The notes below the pieces were generated by a model. It had not been told where the DNA came from, made no database searches, and saw nothing but the letters and a program-made list of their open reading frames with translations. Source: Bidens hawaiensis (taxonomy: Eukaryota; Streptophyta; Magnoliopsida; Asterales; Asteraceae). From it: DNA of 64,000 bases. A program made the position numbers and the translations under genes. Shown piece by piece: positions 32,861-43,425 of the stretch (positions are counted from its first letter, which is position 1; the number at the start of each line of letters is the position of its first letter). The DNA is taken from NCBI GenBank assembly GCA_021521415.1, contig JAIQDT010014322.1, forward strand, positions 62,001 through 126,000, written 5' to 3'.

Positions 32861-33312
32861 TATCCTAAACTATTTGGCAACCCCTTATAGTTGGGTGTCG
32901 CTAACTTGTTAGCGATAACTATTTATCCAAGTTTATAGCTATTATTTATGGTTTTGTATACTAGTTTTGTGGCTTTTCATACTATATATCTATTGTTCAA
33001 ACTTATGAATTGCTCACCAACCTTTGTGTTGATAAACTTTATTTTATGAAATGTTACAGGTTTGCATCTAGGTTGATTATGGAGTTCGGTGAAGAAAACG
33101 TCACAAATACCGTTAGGATATTAGCAAAAATGAACAATATTTGATTTGCTATATTTTGTTGTATTTGAGTTATGAATATTTGGTTATGTGACATTTTCGA
33201 TGTTGTGAAATGAAATGAGTTTGTTAAACATTGTCGCTTTAAATAGTGTCATGCGCTTATGAGCAATCGTTGCACCCCGGCATGTTCCGCCGCCTTTGGT
33301 CGGGGTGTGACA
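32861..33312 (+). repeat. Element 2 3' LTR fragment
   Basis: It corresponds to the last part of the 5' LTR (26484-26930), starting CCTAAACTATTTGGCAACCC and ending GGGGTGTGACA. It lacks a 10-bp segment present at about 26763-26772 and has point differences. The join to RT has an ATCC sequence at the junction, which may be microhomology. Confidence 0.88.
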
Positions 33313-33317
33313 CGTTA

Positions 33318-33914
33318 TCGCTAAAAGGGTTAACAGGTTAAAAGCTTCGTTTCCCGCCCAAACTTATGTAAACAAGTACCCGCGTGCTACAGTACGATGT
33401 CAAATCACTGTTCTCCTCTGACCAAAGTACATACTCAGATAAAGTATTATTATTTTAAGCTATGGACCAACGGTCCAAGCCTTCCCGCCCATAAAGGTTA
33501 ACTCTCTATGCAAACAAGAGGCTAACTAGTTTAGTTAACTGAACTAAAAGGCTTATATCTTCTTCATATAAATACATAACTTAGCCTTAAACACAAACAC
33601 AACAGATTTGGGCAGATAACACCATCTCCCAAATCTTCTCTTCTTCCTTGAGAAATATGCTCTTAGCTTATTTCTTTCTTACTTCAATAACTTCATAGCT
33701 TCACCAAGAACATCATTCTAAAACAGATTCCAACCATCACGGTTCTTGATCCTCGGTGAGCTATACCAACAAACAACTAACTAGTGAACCTCCTTCTACG
33801 TTTTGCAAACGTAGAGGGACACCACGACCTGCGTTAGGCTAACATGAACCCTTGAAGCCTCTTAGCCTAACCAGTCCATTCACTATCATTGGTCTTATCT
33901 TTGTTGTAGCAACA
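33318..33914 (+). repeat. Element 3 5' LTR, right part
   Basis: It continues the LTR after element 2 and matches 3' LTR 42831-43425 with scattered, mostly G/A or C/T, differences. A TATA-like TATAAATA lies at 33567-33574. It ends GTAGCAACA. Confidence 0.9.
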
Positions 33915-33916
33915 AG

Positions 33917-33935
33917 TTGGCGCCCACCGTTGGGC
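33917..33935 (+). other. Element 3 primer-binding site
   Basis: TTGGCGCCCACCGTTGGGC lies two bases after the LTR end. TGGCGCC-type sites are usual for Tat/Athila gypsy elements. I could not assign the exact tRNA. Confidence 0.65.
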
Positions 33936-33977
33936 TACGCCGCTTACTTTAAAGACCAGTAGTGTAACTCCATCACC

Positions 33978-35519
33978 ATGTCAGAAGGTGGATCTCCTGG
34001 AGAAGTTAATCAAGTGTCAAGAACACCGACACCGAGTGCCGGCCAAGAAACTTCGGCAACTGCCTCGATATTTTCCACTCCGGGAGGAACTTCGACGGGA
34101 CCTTTGTTCCTCGATTTTTCACCTTTTCGAACTCCAACCCCTTCACGATCTGGAGTTCCTTCTCCCCATGCAGGAGTCATAAACACCCCGGAACGCGTCG
34201 ACTTGACGCTAGAAGGGGTATCACGGAATTTCTTGCAATTAAGACATCTCCTTAACCAACACGTGAGCCAAGAAAGAGAAAAGGGGATAAGAATAAGGCT
34301 AGATTATGACGAATCAGAGCCCTCATTGTCGCTCGGACGTCCACCTTCCCCTCCAACCAGCTCACGTCCGGCTGTTTCCCTTTTTGAAGTTGGTCCAAGT
34401 GTAACCTGTCAACCCTTTAATCCATCTTCCTACACCTACGGGAGATCAAGCCCAACGGCTTTACCTTTGTTCACCTCACAACCCCTTGGACACGAGACCA
34501 CTCTCGACCAAATATGGTGGTCACCAGTTTCAAGTGCTCCTCCTACAGCCACTACGTGGGAGCAGGCCATGTCGGTCTTGCCCTTGGCTCGAAGTGCAGC
34601 GATGGGCACTTCCATGGGAGCAAACCAAACAACAGCAACACCCGAAAGCCTTCAAGGCTTTAACCTCATGCCTCAGATGATGGCTCAAATGATGGCACAC
34701 TTCCCTTGGACCCAGCTCATCAACCAAGCGCTGGGTACTCACCAAGGGACAACAAGTCATAATCCTGCTGTGAGGCTAGATGAAGATCTTGCAAAGCCTT
34801 ACAAGCCCGGTAACTTATCATGTTTCTCTCAAAAAATCGCCGATTATGATTTCCAAACAAAAATCAAGATGCCACCCCATATAAAAACGTATGATGGGAC
34901 TGAAGATCCTGAAGACCACCTCCAAGTCTTCACTGGGGCAGCCAGAATTGAAAAATGGTCCCATGCTGAATGTTGCTTGATGTTCATGCAAACGTTAGTC
35001 GGATCGGCAAGAATATGGTTCAACGACCTTCCTGCACAAAGCGTTCGAAGCTTCGACGATCTGAGCAAAGGCTTCTTAGCCCACTTCTCACAACAAAGAA
35101 GGTTCGTCAAGGACGCCACGGTCATTTTTCAGATAAAACAAAAAGATGATGAAAACCTTCGAGACTTCATCGAAAGGTACAAGAAAGAAGGGTTACAGTA
35201 TGTGGGAGCTGACGAAAAAATGAGGGTGGCAGGCTTCATGAACGCCATCACCTCCAAGCACCTCATAAGGGACTTTAACAAGTGCCTGCCTAAAACCCTT
35301 GAAGAAGCTCTTGAACGAGCCGAGGCACATATTCGAGGCAAGGAGGCCGTTGATTTTAAAGAGCAACGAAAAAGAGCTCCTAGTTGGCGAGGCAACAGCC
35401 CCAACCGAAAGAGAGGAAACTACAATCCCTATGATAAATATCCAAGAAGCTCAGATCAACGAAGGCCTGAAGGTCGGCACCCTCCAAGCAGGGAAAAGAC
35501 TGTGAACTTCAAGCCTTAA
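33978..35519 (+). CDS. gag: Element 3 gag (513 aa)
   Basis: This is the structural protein of the Tat-type element. The first 270 residues are Ser/Thr/Pro-rich and low in recognisable motifs. The retrotransposon gag domain is at about 295-460: MPPHIKTYDGTEDPEDHL, CCLMFMQTLVGSARIWF, SFDDLSKGFLAHFSQQRRF and EALERAEAHI. A basic tail (KRKRGNY-like, about 470-513) follows. The frame ends at 35519, where a one-base shift and then an in-frame TGA (35570-35572) separate it from the zinc-knuckle/protease frame. The ATG at 33978 is 64 nt after the LTR. The gag frame itself is intact although the element is dead. Confidence 0.88.
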   Translation: MSEGGSPGEVNQVSRTPTPSAGQETSATASIFSTPGGTSTGPLFLDFSPFRTPTPSRSGVPSPHAGVINTPERVDLTLEGVSRNFLQLRHLLNQHVSQEREKGIRIRLDYDESEPSLSLGRPPSPPTSSRPAVSLFEVGPSVTCQPFNPSSYTYGRSSPTALPLFTSQPLGHETTLDQIWWSPVSSAPPTATTWEQAMSVLPLARSAAMGTSMGANQTTATPESLQGFNLMPQMMAQMMAHFPWTQLINQALGTHQGTTSHNPAVRLDEDLAKPYKPGNLSCFSQKIADYDFQTKIKMPPHIKTYDGTEDPEDHLQVFTGAARIEKWSHAECCLMFMQTLVGSARIWFNDLPAQSVRSFDDLSKGFLAHFSQQRRFVKDATVIFQIKQKDDENLRDFIERYKKEGLQYVGADEKMRVAGFMNAITSKHLIRDFNKCLPKTLEEALERAEAHIRGKEAVDFKEQRKRAPSWRGNSPNRKRGNYNPYDKYPRSSDQRRPEGRHPPSREKTVNFKP

Positions 35520-35572
35520 CCAAAACCCCTCAGGAGATCCTTGCTACCGAAGAAGTAAAACACAACTTCTGA

Positions 35573-36780
35573 CCTCCTCGACCCTTGCCCGAGAGCAACA
35601 AGAACGAAAACTCCACTCAGTTATGTGAGTTTCACGATGAAAAAGGTCATCACACAAACGATTGTTTTCAACTCAAGAGAAGAATTGAGGAAGCCGTTAA
35701 GTCTGGAGAATTGGCTAATTTGGTGAAAGGGGTCAAAGACAAGATGGCTGAAAGAAAAAGCAAAGAAGTAAATATGGTGAATATAGACCAAGGTATTCCC
35801 CACAAACGACAACGCTTGGAAGCTTGGGAGCTTCAATGCATCTGCTTCCCACCGCCTCAAGGTAACTTACTCTCAAATCCTCTAACGGTGGAAGCAAACG
35901 TGGGAACACTCCAAACAAGCAAAGCCTACATCGACACAGGGGCGGCCACAGAGATCATGTATGAAAGATTCTTCAACCGGTTGAACAAGGAAGAACGTTC
36001 AAGGCTTCAACCCTCAGAGTCATCTATAAAAGGTATCGCCGACGTACCCTTGAAACCTTTAGGCCAGCTAACCCTTGATGTCTGTTTTAGTGAAGGCAGG
36101 ATGAAGAAAACCAAACCACTTACTTTTGTAGTTATCAACACACCTTCCAGCTATGATGTAATCATAGGAAGGCCTGGGCAATGTGCATTCAACATGGTTG
36201 TCTCTGTTGGTCAAGGTGCTGTGAAGTTTCCCACCGACATGGGAATTGCAACCCTTCAACCTACCCAAGAGGTTTACGCGGTTGAAGGGGAAAGCTCTAA
36301 AAGAAAAGACGAAGAACAAGGCTTAATCATAAACCCTAAGTACCCTGAACAAAAGGTACGGGTAAACACAAGTCTCTCCAAAGAAACACTTTCACACCTT
36401 GAAAAGCTGTTGATGAACTACAACGACGTTTTTGCTTGGTGCCCGGAAGACATGACAGGCATCCCTCGAAGCATCGCAGAACATGAGCTGAAAATACCTC
36501 CCGATGTTAAGCCTGTTGTCCAAAAGAAATGGAGCCTGGCTCCAGAAAGAAGCCTGGCAGCATGCCAAGAGGTTGAAAAGCTTGTACAAGCCGGGATCCT
36601 ACGTGAGGTCAAGTATCAATCTTGGGTGGCTAATCCGGTCATGGTTCGAAAGCCTGACAAGTCTTGGAGGATGTGCATCGACTTCAAAGACTTAAACAAA
36701 GCATGTCCAAAGGATTGCTATCCCTTACCCGAGATGGACCTCAAAGTTGACTCTCTAACCGGCCATCCTTTTAAGTGTTT
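35573..36780 (+). pseudogene. pol: Element 3 protease and RT start, frame-broken
   Basis: After the TGA at 35570 the open frame reads a zinc-knuckle-like CEFHDEKGHHTNDC (about 35620-35661), protease AYIDTGAATEIMY (near 35928-35966), then the RT entry VRKPDKSWRMCIDFKDLNK and YPLPEMDLKVDSL. The RT frame shifts near 36775, and the downstream frame carries on with FLDAYKGY. Protease and RT are recognisable but cannot be made as one protein. Confidence 0.85.
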
Positions 36781-37203
36781 CTTGACGCTTACAAAGGTTA
36801 CCGTCAGATCCTCATGAAAGTGGAAGACGAGGAGAAAACTGCTTTCCACACGGATAAGGGTATTTTCTGTTACCAAAAGATGCCCTTCGGCCTACGAAAC
36901 GCCGGTGCAACCTACCAACGTTTAATCGATAAAGCATTTGCTAGCCAAATTAGCAGAAACTTGGAAGCTTATGTTGACGATCTAGTAATCAAGAGCAAAA
37001 CCGAGCATCAAATGCTCGAGGACATACAAGAAACCTTCCAAAACTTGAGAAAAATCAACATGAAGCTTAACCCGGGAAAGTGCTCATTCGGGTTCGAAGA
37101 AGGAAAGTTCTTGTGACACATTGTGGGAAAACAAAGTATAAAAGCTAATCCTAACAAAGTCAGGGCTGTTCTCGAAACCAAATCTCCATAAAGCAAAAAA
37201 GAA
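36776..37203 (+). pseudogene. pol: Element 3 RT core, with premature stops
   Basis: The frame from 36776 gives FLDAYKGYRQILM, MPFGLRNAGATYQRLID and the catalytic AYVDDLVIKS (near 36967-36996). It ends at TGA (37114-37116) just after FGFEEGKFL. A further TAA (37189-37191) lies before RNase H. The catalytic aspartates are intact but the chain is interrupted. Confidence 0.85.
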
Positions 37204-37971
37204 GTGGATAGTCTGAATGGAAGGCTTGCAGCCTTGAAGCGTTTTACCTCCAAGCTTGCCGAGAAGTCCCTACCCTTTTTCAAAACACTAAAGGGTTGCA
37301 CCGACAAGAAAGATTTCAGGTGGACGGAAGAAGTAGAAGAAGCCTTCAACCAAATGAAGCAACACTTGGCTTCACTTCCAGCTATTGCAGCCCCTGAAAC
37401 GGGAGAATTGATCTCTGTCTATCTCTCAGTTGCTGAAGAAGCATTAAGCGCGGTTCTAACCATCAAACGAGACAAAGTTCAGGTACTCGTTTATTTCTTT
37501 AGTAAAACACTAAAACTGGTAGAGGTCAAATATCCTCCTCTGGAAAAACTTGCTCTGGCCTTAATTCAAACAGCCAAAAGGCTTCGAATGTACTTTTAAG
37601 CACACCCTATACAAGTGGTCACTGACCAACCCATCAAAAGTGTGCTTGAAAAGCCGGAAAATTCAGGCCGATTGGCCAAATGGGGTGTGGAACTAGGTGA
37701 ACATAACATTACCTATGTTCCAAGAAAAGCTATCAAAGCCCAAGTCTTGGCAGACTTTATTGTAGAAATTCCAAAGCAAGTCATTCCTGAAATACATACA
37801 ACTGCCACTGAACCTTCTGACCCTGAAGCCTAGAAGCTTTTTACCGATGGAGCTTCCAGCATCGAAGGGTCAGGAGCAGGGCTTGTTTTAATCAACCCTG
37901 AAGGGTTAGAATTCACATATGCTCTTCGACTTGAATTTCAGACCACCAACAACGAAGCTGAATACAAAGCA
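37204..37971 (+). pseudogene. pol: Element 3 RNase H and second RNase H-like region
   Basis: Open pieces 37204-37599 and 37615-37833 carry the RT connection and RNase H region (EEAFNQMKQHL, VYLSVAEEALSAVL, PPLEKLALAL). They are separated by TAA (37597-37599). A TAG at 37831-37833 precedes a second RNase H-like start (KLFTDGASSIEGSGAGLVL, about 37834-37890, then NNEAEYKALIAGL). A second RNase H domain is typical of Tat-lineage elements. Confidence 0.8.
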
Positions 37972-39540
37972 TTGATCGCTGGTCTGAAGATTGCCAAAGA
38001 AATGAAGATCCAAAAGTTGCAAGTATTCACAGACTCGTTGCTTGTTTCAAGTCAAGTCAATGACAGCTATATAGCCAAAGAGCCCAACATGAAGAAATAC
38101 CGTGAAAAGGCAAAAGGGTTGATGACCACGTTTCAAGAATGCACCATCAAACAAGTCCCAAGATCACAAAACAAGATAGCCGATGCCCTGAGCAAACTAG
38201 CATCCCTCACTTTTGCACACCTCGCCAAGAAAGTACTGGTGAAAGTGCTGCAAACTCCTTCGATTCAATTGGAGGTTCAAGATGTAATCACTAAAGAAGG
38301 TCCCAATTGTATGACTCCCATAGAAAGGTTCCTCAAGAATGGTGAGTTACCTTTGGACCAGACAGAGGCTGAAAGGGTTCGAATCAAATCCAGGCAGTAT
38401 GTGTTGCAAGGAGAAACGCTCTATAAAAAGGCTTACCTTGCACCACTATTGAGATGTGTGGGCCCCGAACAAAGTCAATATCTGATCAAAGAGGTTCATG
38501 AGGGTATATGTGGAGCTCATTTCGGGCCAAGAACAGTGGTTGCAAAATTAATGAACCTCGGATACTTTTGGCCCACCATGCACCGAGATGCAACAGAACA
38601 ACTCAAGAAGTTTGAAGCTTGTCAAATTCATGCACCGGTTCCCAAAAGCCCTAAACACGATCTAGTCCTCATCTCCTCAGCTTGGCCATTTCACAAATGG
38701 GGAATGGATATTTTCGGTCCATTCCCACCGGCCAAGGGTGGGGTAAAATTTTTGCTAGTAGCCGTCGACTACTTTACCAAGTGGCCTGAAGTCAAACCAC
38801 TTGCAAAAATAACAGGCAAACAAGTCATCGACTTCGTATGGGAAACCATCATTTGCTGTTATGGGCTGCCAGAAGTGTTGGTCACGGATAATGGAAAACA
38901 CTTTGCTGAGAAGCCTTTTAGCACGTGGTGCAAAGAATTCAGGATCACTCAAGTCTTCAGCTCAGTCGCATACCCACAATCCAATGGCCAAGTTGAAAGG
39001 ACGAACAGAACCATCGTTGAAGGAATCAAAACAAGGTTGGGAAGGCACGACAGCAACTGGCTTGAAGAACTCCCAAACGTTCTTTGGGCAATAAGAACAA
39101 CCGAAAAAACAAGCCACAAACGAACACCTTACAGCCTAGTGTTCGGGTCGGAAGCTGTAATCCCGGCCGAAGTCGGAGTTGTGACTCAAAGAACACTCAA
39201 CATGGACCTCGAATCAAACAACAACGAGACCATGTTGAATTTGCAACTCCTCGAGGAAATTCGTGATCAAGCTGCCATTCAAGAGGCCAAATACAAGCAA
39301 AAGATGGAAGCTTATTACAATGCAAGAGTGAAGCATGAACGCTTCAAGCCTGGAGACCTAGTACCCCGAAACAACGAGGCCAGCAAAAAAGAAAATCAAG
39401 GAAAGCTTGGCCCAAAGTGGGAAGGACCATACACAATCCTCGAAGCCCACATGGGTGGATCCTACAAGCTGGCCGACGCAGAAGGCAAAAAGCTTCCAAG
39501 ACACTGGAACGACAGAACCCTTAAAAGGTTCCATGCCTAG
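37972..39540 (+). CDS. int: Element 3 RNase H end and integrase
   Basis: The 522-codon open frame covers the end of the second RNase H (VFTDSLLVSSQV, SQNKIADALSKLA) and a full integrase. The zinc-finger region HEGICGAHFGPRTVV...KFEACQIHA is at about 175-222; the first cysteine of the expected C-x2-C pair is replaced (FEAC), so the finger is probably damaged. DDE residues are in GMDIFGPFP (near 245), VTDNGKHF (near 304) and NGQVERTNR (near 339). A GPY-like C-terminal region follows (LGPKWEGPYTILEA, about 480). There is no chromodomain, which fits Tat. The frame is open but lies downstream of several stops and would not be expressed as part of a polyprotein. Confidence 0.88.
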   Translation: MIAGLKIAKEMKIQKLQVFTDSLLVSSQVNDSYIAKEPNMKKYREKAKGLMTTFQECTIKQVPRSQNKIADALSKLASLTFAHLAKKVLVKVLQTPSIQLEVQDVITKEGPNCMTPIERFLKNGELPLDQTEAERVRIKSRQYVLQGETLYKKAYLAPLLRCVGPEQSQYLIKEVHEGICGAHFGPRTVVAKLMNLGYFWPTMHRDATEQLKKFEACQIHAPVPKSPKHDLVLISSAWPFHKWGMDIFGPFPPAKGGVKFLLVAVDYFTKWPEVKPLAKITGKQVIDFVWETIICCYGLPEVLVTDNGKHFAEKPFSTWCKEFRITQVFSSVAYPQSNGQVERTNRTIVEGIKTRLGRHDSNWLEELPNVLWAIRTTEKTSHKRTPYSLVFGSEAVIPAEVGVVTQRTLNMDLESNNNETMLNLQLLEEIRDQAAIQEAKYKQKMEAYYNARVKHERFKPGDLVPRNNEASKKENQGKLGPKWEGPYTILEAHMGGSYKLADAEGKKLPRHWNDRTLKRFHA

Positions 39541-40291
39541 TCAAAATGTAAAAATATATTTCAAGAGATGTACAATTCTCCTTTTTGTGAAACAACAACC
39601 TCTTGAATGAATGATAAACTTTTTGTCATAACTTGTCTTTACTATCCTATAATCAGGTTGAAAATCTAGCAAGAAACTCAATGGCAAGGGCCATGTAAGG
39701 GGATGAGCTCCCAGGCCACATCGCTCAATAGGTTCAAGGGTTAAATAGACCTATATAAGGGGTGAGTACCTATATCAATCCGACTCCATGAGACTTAGAA
39801 AGTTTTTCAACTAAAACTTGTCTCATAGACAGGTCTGAACAGCCTACACCAATTCGTTCCTTAAACTTCAAAAAAGTTTACGAAAATAAAAAACATACAC
39901 TAAGTAGTGATATAAAGGATAGCCAACATGTGCTTTTTACCTAATGAAGCCTTGAAGCCAAAAGTGACTGCAACACTAAAACTTCTTAAGGAAATTTAGC
40001 TAAAATCACATAAAACTAACAAGACAAGTAATCAACACACAAATACATAGAACATCATAAGTTCACAAACAAGGCCATTCTAAAGCCATAAGCTAATAGC
40101 ATCCATACATAATAAGCCAATTAATGCTAAAACAAGGAAACCACATGGATTCCCAAGAAAATGTTCAAGGGCCGTAAAGGCCAAACACAACCACAAGGCA
40201 GAAACTTTAAGAGTTCCATGCCGAACCTACATTGTTCAAGATTACATAACATTGTTTTAAAAAAGTGCTAAGAAAGCTACGAATAAAGTAT
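39541..40291 (+). other. Non-coding spacer of element 3 after integrase
   Basis: No reading frame is supported. It lies between the integrase stop and the 3' end of the antisense gene. Confidence 0.6.
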
Positions 40292-42463
40292 TTAAACATC
40301 ATAAACAGGCTTTGAGGTACTAGCCTTACCACCCTTAGCCTTCTTGGATTTCTTGACTTGTGGGACAACATCAGCAACAGCCGAGCCTTCAAGGCTTGCC
40401 ACATGAGACCCGTCGCTTCCCCCAGATAAAGTCTCTTCACTATCGCCAGAAAGGGAACGTTTTTTCGACAGGGACTCAATCACCTCTTTGGCAACCTTCT
40501 CATCAAGGTCAGCCGGCTTCAAACCCTGCAAAACTGAAAGTGGTTTACCATAGCATGATGAAACTGCACCCACATAGGGGTAAGTAAGCATTTCCATCGC
40601 ATGAACTGAACCGGTGAAAAGCTTGTAGACTTCAAGATTGAATAAAGGAGATTGTTCCATAGGCTGACCGGTTTCGTGATGATGGAAGCCTGTAATAAAA
40701 CCTAAGTGCTTTCCATGGCCTAGCAGCTTCGTATAAACGTCACCCAGCACCGAGTTAAACTCCTTAGAATGAAGCAAGTAGGACACAACCTGCTGAAACC
40801 CATGCTCGATCAACCACTTGTTATCTTCAGAAGTCTGAGTAACCGAAGCTTTCAAGCGTTCCTTCTCCATCTCGAAGGCTCTCTTCTGCATCTCAAAAGC
40901 TTCACGGTCAGCACTCAATTTGGCCCTATCAGCCTCCATGGCTTTCTTCAACCCTGCCATCTCAATCTCGTGACCACGAGACAACTCGTCAATTCGCTTC
41001 ACATACATCTTCTCCTTCTCAGAAAAACCATCAACATCTTTCTTCATGGCTGCCATAGAGGCCTTCATCTTCTCCTTCGTGTTCATAAACTCCTCATACT
41101 CCTCCATACCTTTCCTAAAACGGGTGACACCTTCTGCCAAAAGGGCAGAAACGTTGGAATAGTTCAATATCAACCGGGACAACAAGGAGTCACCTTCCAT
41201 CTTGGAGATAGTATCACGAACCCCCGGAGAAGAAAAATGGGCTAAAGCATCGGCACAAACTTCAGGATCCTTGAAAGTATCCCCAACCCTGACACTACAT
41301 TCGGACACATAAACGGCATTACCATCCAACCCTTGAACGACTGGCATCTCAACCTTCTTACCAGTCGGCTTCTTCTTCTTAGAAACCACCAACCCCTGTT
41401 CCTTCTCAACCTCCATAGTTGGACCCTGGTCCTCAGAGGCTTGTATGTCATCGCTAACCTCAACTGGCTCATGAGAGGATGAGGTAGCAACAAATTTCAA
41501 GAAACGTCGTGTAGAACGACGAGTGGAAGATTTTGGAACGGTGGTCTTGGTGAACCCTTTAACATTTGCAACCCCAGCATACGCAGCATCCTCAAATCGA
41601 CCCTCTTTCCCTCGGACAACCGAATCCTCCCCGACAACAGCTGCAACATCAGTAAAAGCAACGTCGAAAGTATCATCACTCTTTAAGAAGTCCAAAGCAT
41701 ACATGACTGCAAACACAAAAGAAATCCATCAACAAAAAATCAACAAGGTAAACCAAGTGCGAAATAAACAAACGCATACCCTTATTATCCCTCATAAGCA
41801 CAAGATCCCGATTAGGCTTATCCCAAAGTTTGCTAATTCCTAATAACACAAGAAGATGTTCGGGGAGAGGGCGAAAACGTGAGGACATGTTCTAATGGAT
41901 TTCAAAAAAGCCTCGTTCAACTCAGACTCGGCCGGCTCCGGTTCATTTAAAACGGCTTCTGGTTGTCTCCAGACAGGTTTAAACGGAAGAATAGAATCAG
42001 AAACAAAGAAAAACCGGTCCTTCCAAGAACCGAGGGTCGTAACCGCCGAAGAAACCAAACATACATCAACCTTGGTATGCTCGAACGTGTACCAATCACC
42101 ATTTTTCGCTAAGCGAAAGAAACGGCGAAAGTTCAACAGCGAAAGGTTATAACCTAGGGCTCTGCACAAAACTTCAAAATGCAAAACCCTAGCGAGCCCT
42201 AACGGATGGAATTGGCCAAAGGATATACGATAATACTCCAAAACATTAAGAACAAAAACCGAAAAAAGGTGTCGGAGGTTAGAAAACTCGAAATGACGGC
42301 AATATATAGCGATAAAACCCGCCGGACAACGATCGATGGAAGAGTCGACCGGCGGAGCAATCGGCTTGTATTTTAACCCTATCCCCCATTCAATACAAAA
42401 CGATTCGACCTCCTCTTTGGTCAATCGGGAAAAACTAATCGGAAGATACTTTTTGGCAACCAT
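40292..42463 (-). pseudogene. Element 3 antisense spliced gene (putative gypsy-type domain)
   Basis: It reads opposite to gag-pol. Parts are 42463 to about 41780, then a 73-bp GT..AG intron (41779-41707), then 41706-40292. The first part carries FSRLTKEEVESFCIEWGIG, YCRHFEFSNLRHLFSVFVL and NGDWYTFEH, then after a one-nucleotide frame change near 41888 PLPEHLLVLLGISKLWD. This resembles the plant 'putative gypsy type transposon' domain. The second part is charged, with a long coiled coil (about 41090-40830: KMKASMAAMKKDVDGFSEKE, RAFEMEKERLKAS) and a Lys/Ser-rich C-terminus. Antisense genes in this position are a known Tat-lineage feature of unknown function. The frameshift makes this copy a pseudogene, or the frame change is another unrecognised splice. 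Confidence 0.75.
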
Positions 42464-42769
42464 AATTTCGAAAGAAAGATGAAGGATCGAGACTAACCTG
42501 GTAATGGATCGAAGGAAACTTGAAAGTGTTAATGGTGGAAAGTGTTAAACAAATCTGGAAGAAAGTGAATAGTTATTTAGTTAATAGATGAAAAGCAGTT
42601 ATTGGAAACTGCAATCTGACAGTTACAATCATATCAACTGTCACATCAACAATTCAAAAAATAACCAAAACTGAACAAAGCTTCGGAGCCTTCAAGCCTT
42701 AAAGCCTTTAAGCAATAAACAAAACGTGTGCAAAAGTCAGAAGCCCTTGAACATACTCCTCAAAAACCT

Positions 42770-42783
42770 CTGACTTGTGGGGC
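42770..42783 (+). other. Element 3 polypurine tract region
   Basis: CTGACTTGTGGGGC directly precedes the 3' LTR. Only the GTGGGG core is purine-rich, as in related elements. Confidence 0.5.
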
Positions 42784-43425
42784 TGATGACGGGGGTAGCC
42801 CAAGGAAATAATAAAATGGCTGAAACACGTTAACGCTAAAAGGGTTAAAAGGTTAAAAGCTTCGTTTCCCGCCCAAACTTATGTAAACAAGTACCCACGT
42901 GCTACAGTACGATGTCAAATCACTGTTCTCCTCTAACCAAAGTACATACTCAGATAAAGTATTATTATTTTAAGCTATGGACCAGCGGTCCAAGCCTTCC
43001 CGCTCATAAAGGTCGACTCTCTATGCAAACAAGAGGCTAACTAGTTTAGTTAACTGAACTAAAAGGCTTATATCTTCTTCATATAAATAGATAACTTAGC
43101 CTTAAACACAAACACAACAGATTTGAGCAGATAACACAATCTCCCTAATCTTCTCTTCTTCCTTGAGAAATATGCTCTTAGCTTATTTCTTTCTTACTTC
43201 AATAACTTCATAGCTTCACCAAGAACATCATTCTAAAACCGATTCCAAACATCACGGTTCTTGATCCTCGGTGAGCTATAACAACAAACAACTAGTGAAC
43301 CTCCTTCTACGTTTTGCAAACATCGAGGGACACCACGACCTGCGTTAGGCTAACCTGAACCCTTGAAGTCTCTTAGCCTAACCAATCCATTTACTATCAT
43401 TGGTCTTATCTTTGTTGTAGCAACA
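42784..43425 (+). repeat. Element 3 3' LTR
   Basis: A 642-bp uninterrupted LTR. It shows what the 5' LTR looked like before element 2 entered at CGTTA (42827-42831). A TATA-like TATAAATA lies near 43082-43089. It ends GTAGCAACA, followed by AATGC. Confidence 0.9.

Larger units (their letters stand above)
15403..33312 (+). mobile_element. Element 2: chromovirus-type gypsy element, truncated
   Basis: It is flanked by a perfect 5-bp duplication CGTTA (15398-15402 and 33313-33317) inside element 3's 5' LTR. Its own 5' LTR runs 15403-26930 and is interrupted by element 1. Then come a PBS at 26934, a leader, gag (27888-28765, broken by element 4), protease/RT (31101-32860) and only the last 452 bp of a 3' LTR. 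RNase H, integrase, PPT and most of the 3' LTR are deleted. It is non-functional. Confidence 0.9.
15354..43425 (+). mobile_element. Element 3: Tat-type Ty3/gypsy retrotransposon, decayed
   Basis: This is the outermost element. Its 5' LTR starts TGATGACGGGGGTAGCCC, is split by element 2, and resumes at 33318-33914; the 3' LTR is 42784-43425. The flanking duplication is TATGC (15349-15353) versus AATGC (43426-43430), with one mismatch. The coding order is gag, protease, RT, RNase H, a second RNase H-like segment and integrase, with an antisense spliced gene between integrase and the 3' LTR. A second RNase H and an antisense gene are hallmarks of the Tat lineage. At least six frame breaks show it is dead. 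Confidence 0.9.

Noticed and set aside
40769..41245. A 158-codon plus-strand frame
   Set aside because: It is the complement of the coiled-coil part of the antisense gene 40292-42463, which has a better frame, a splice site and a recognisable partner exon.
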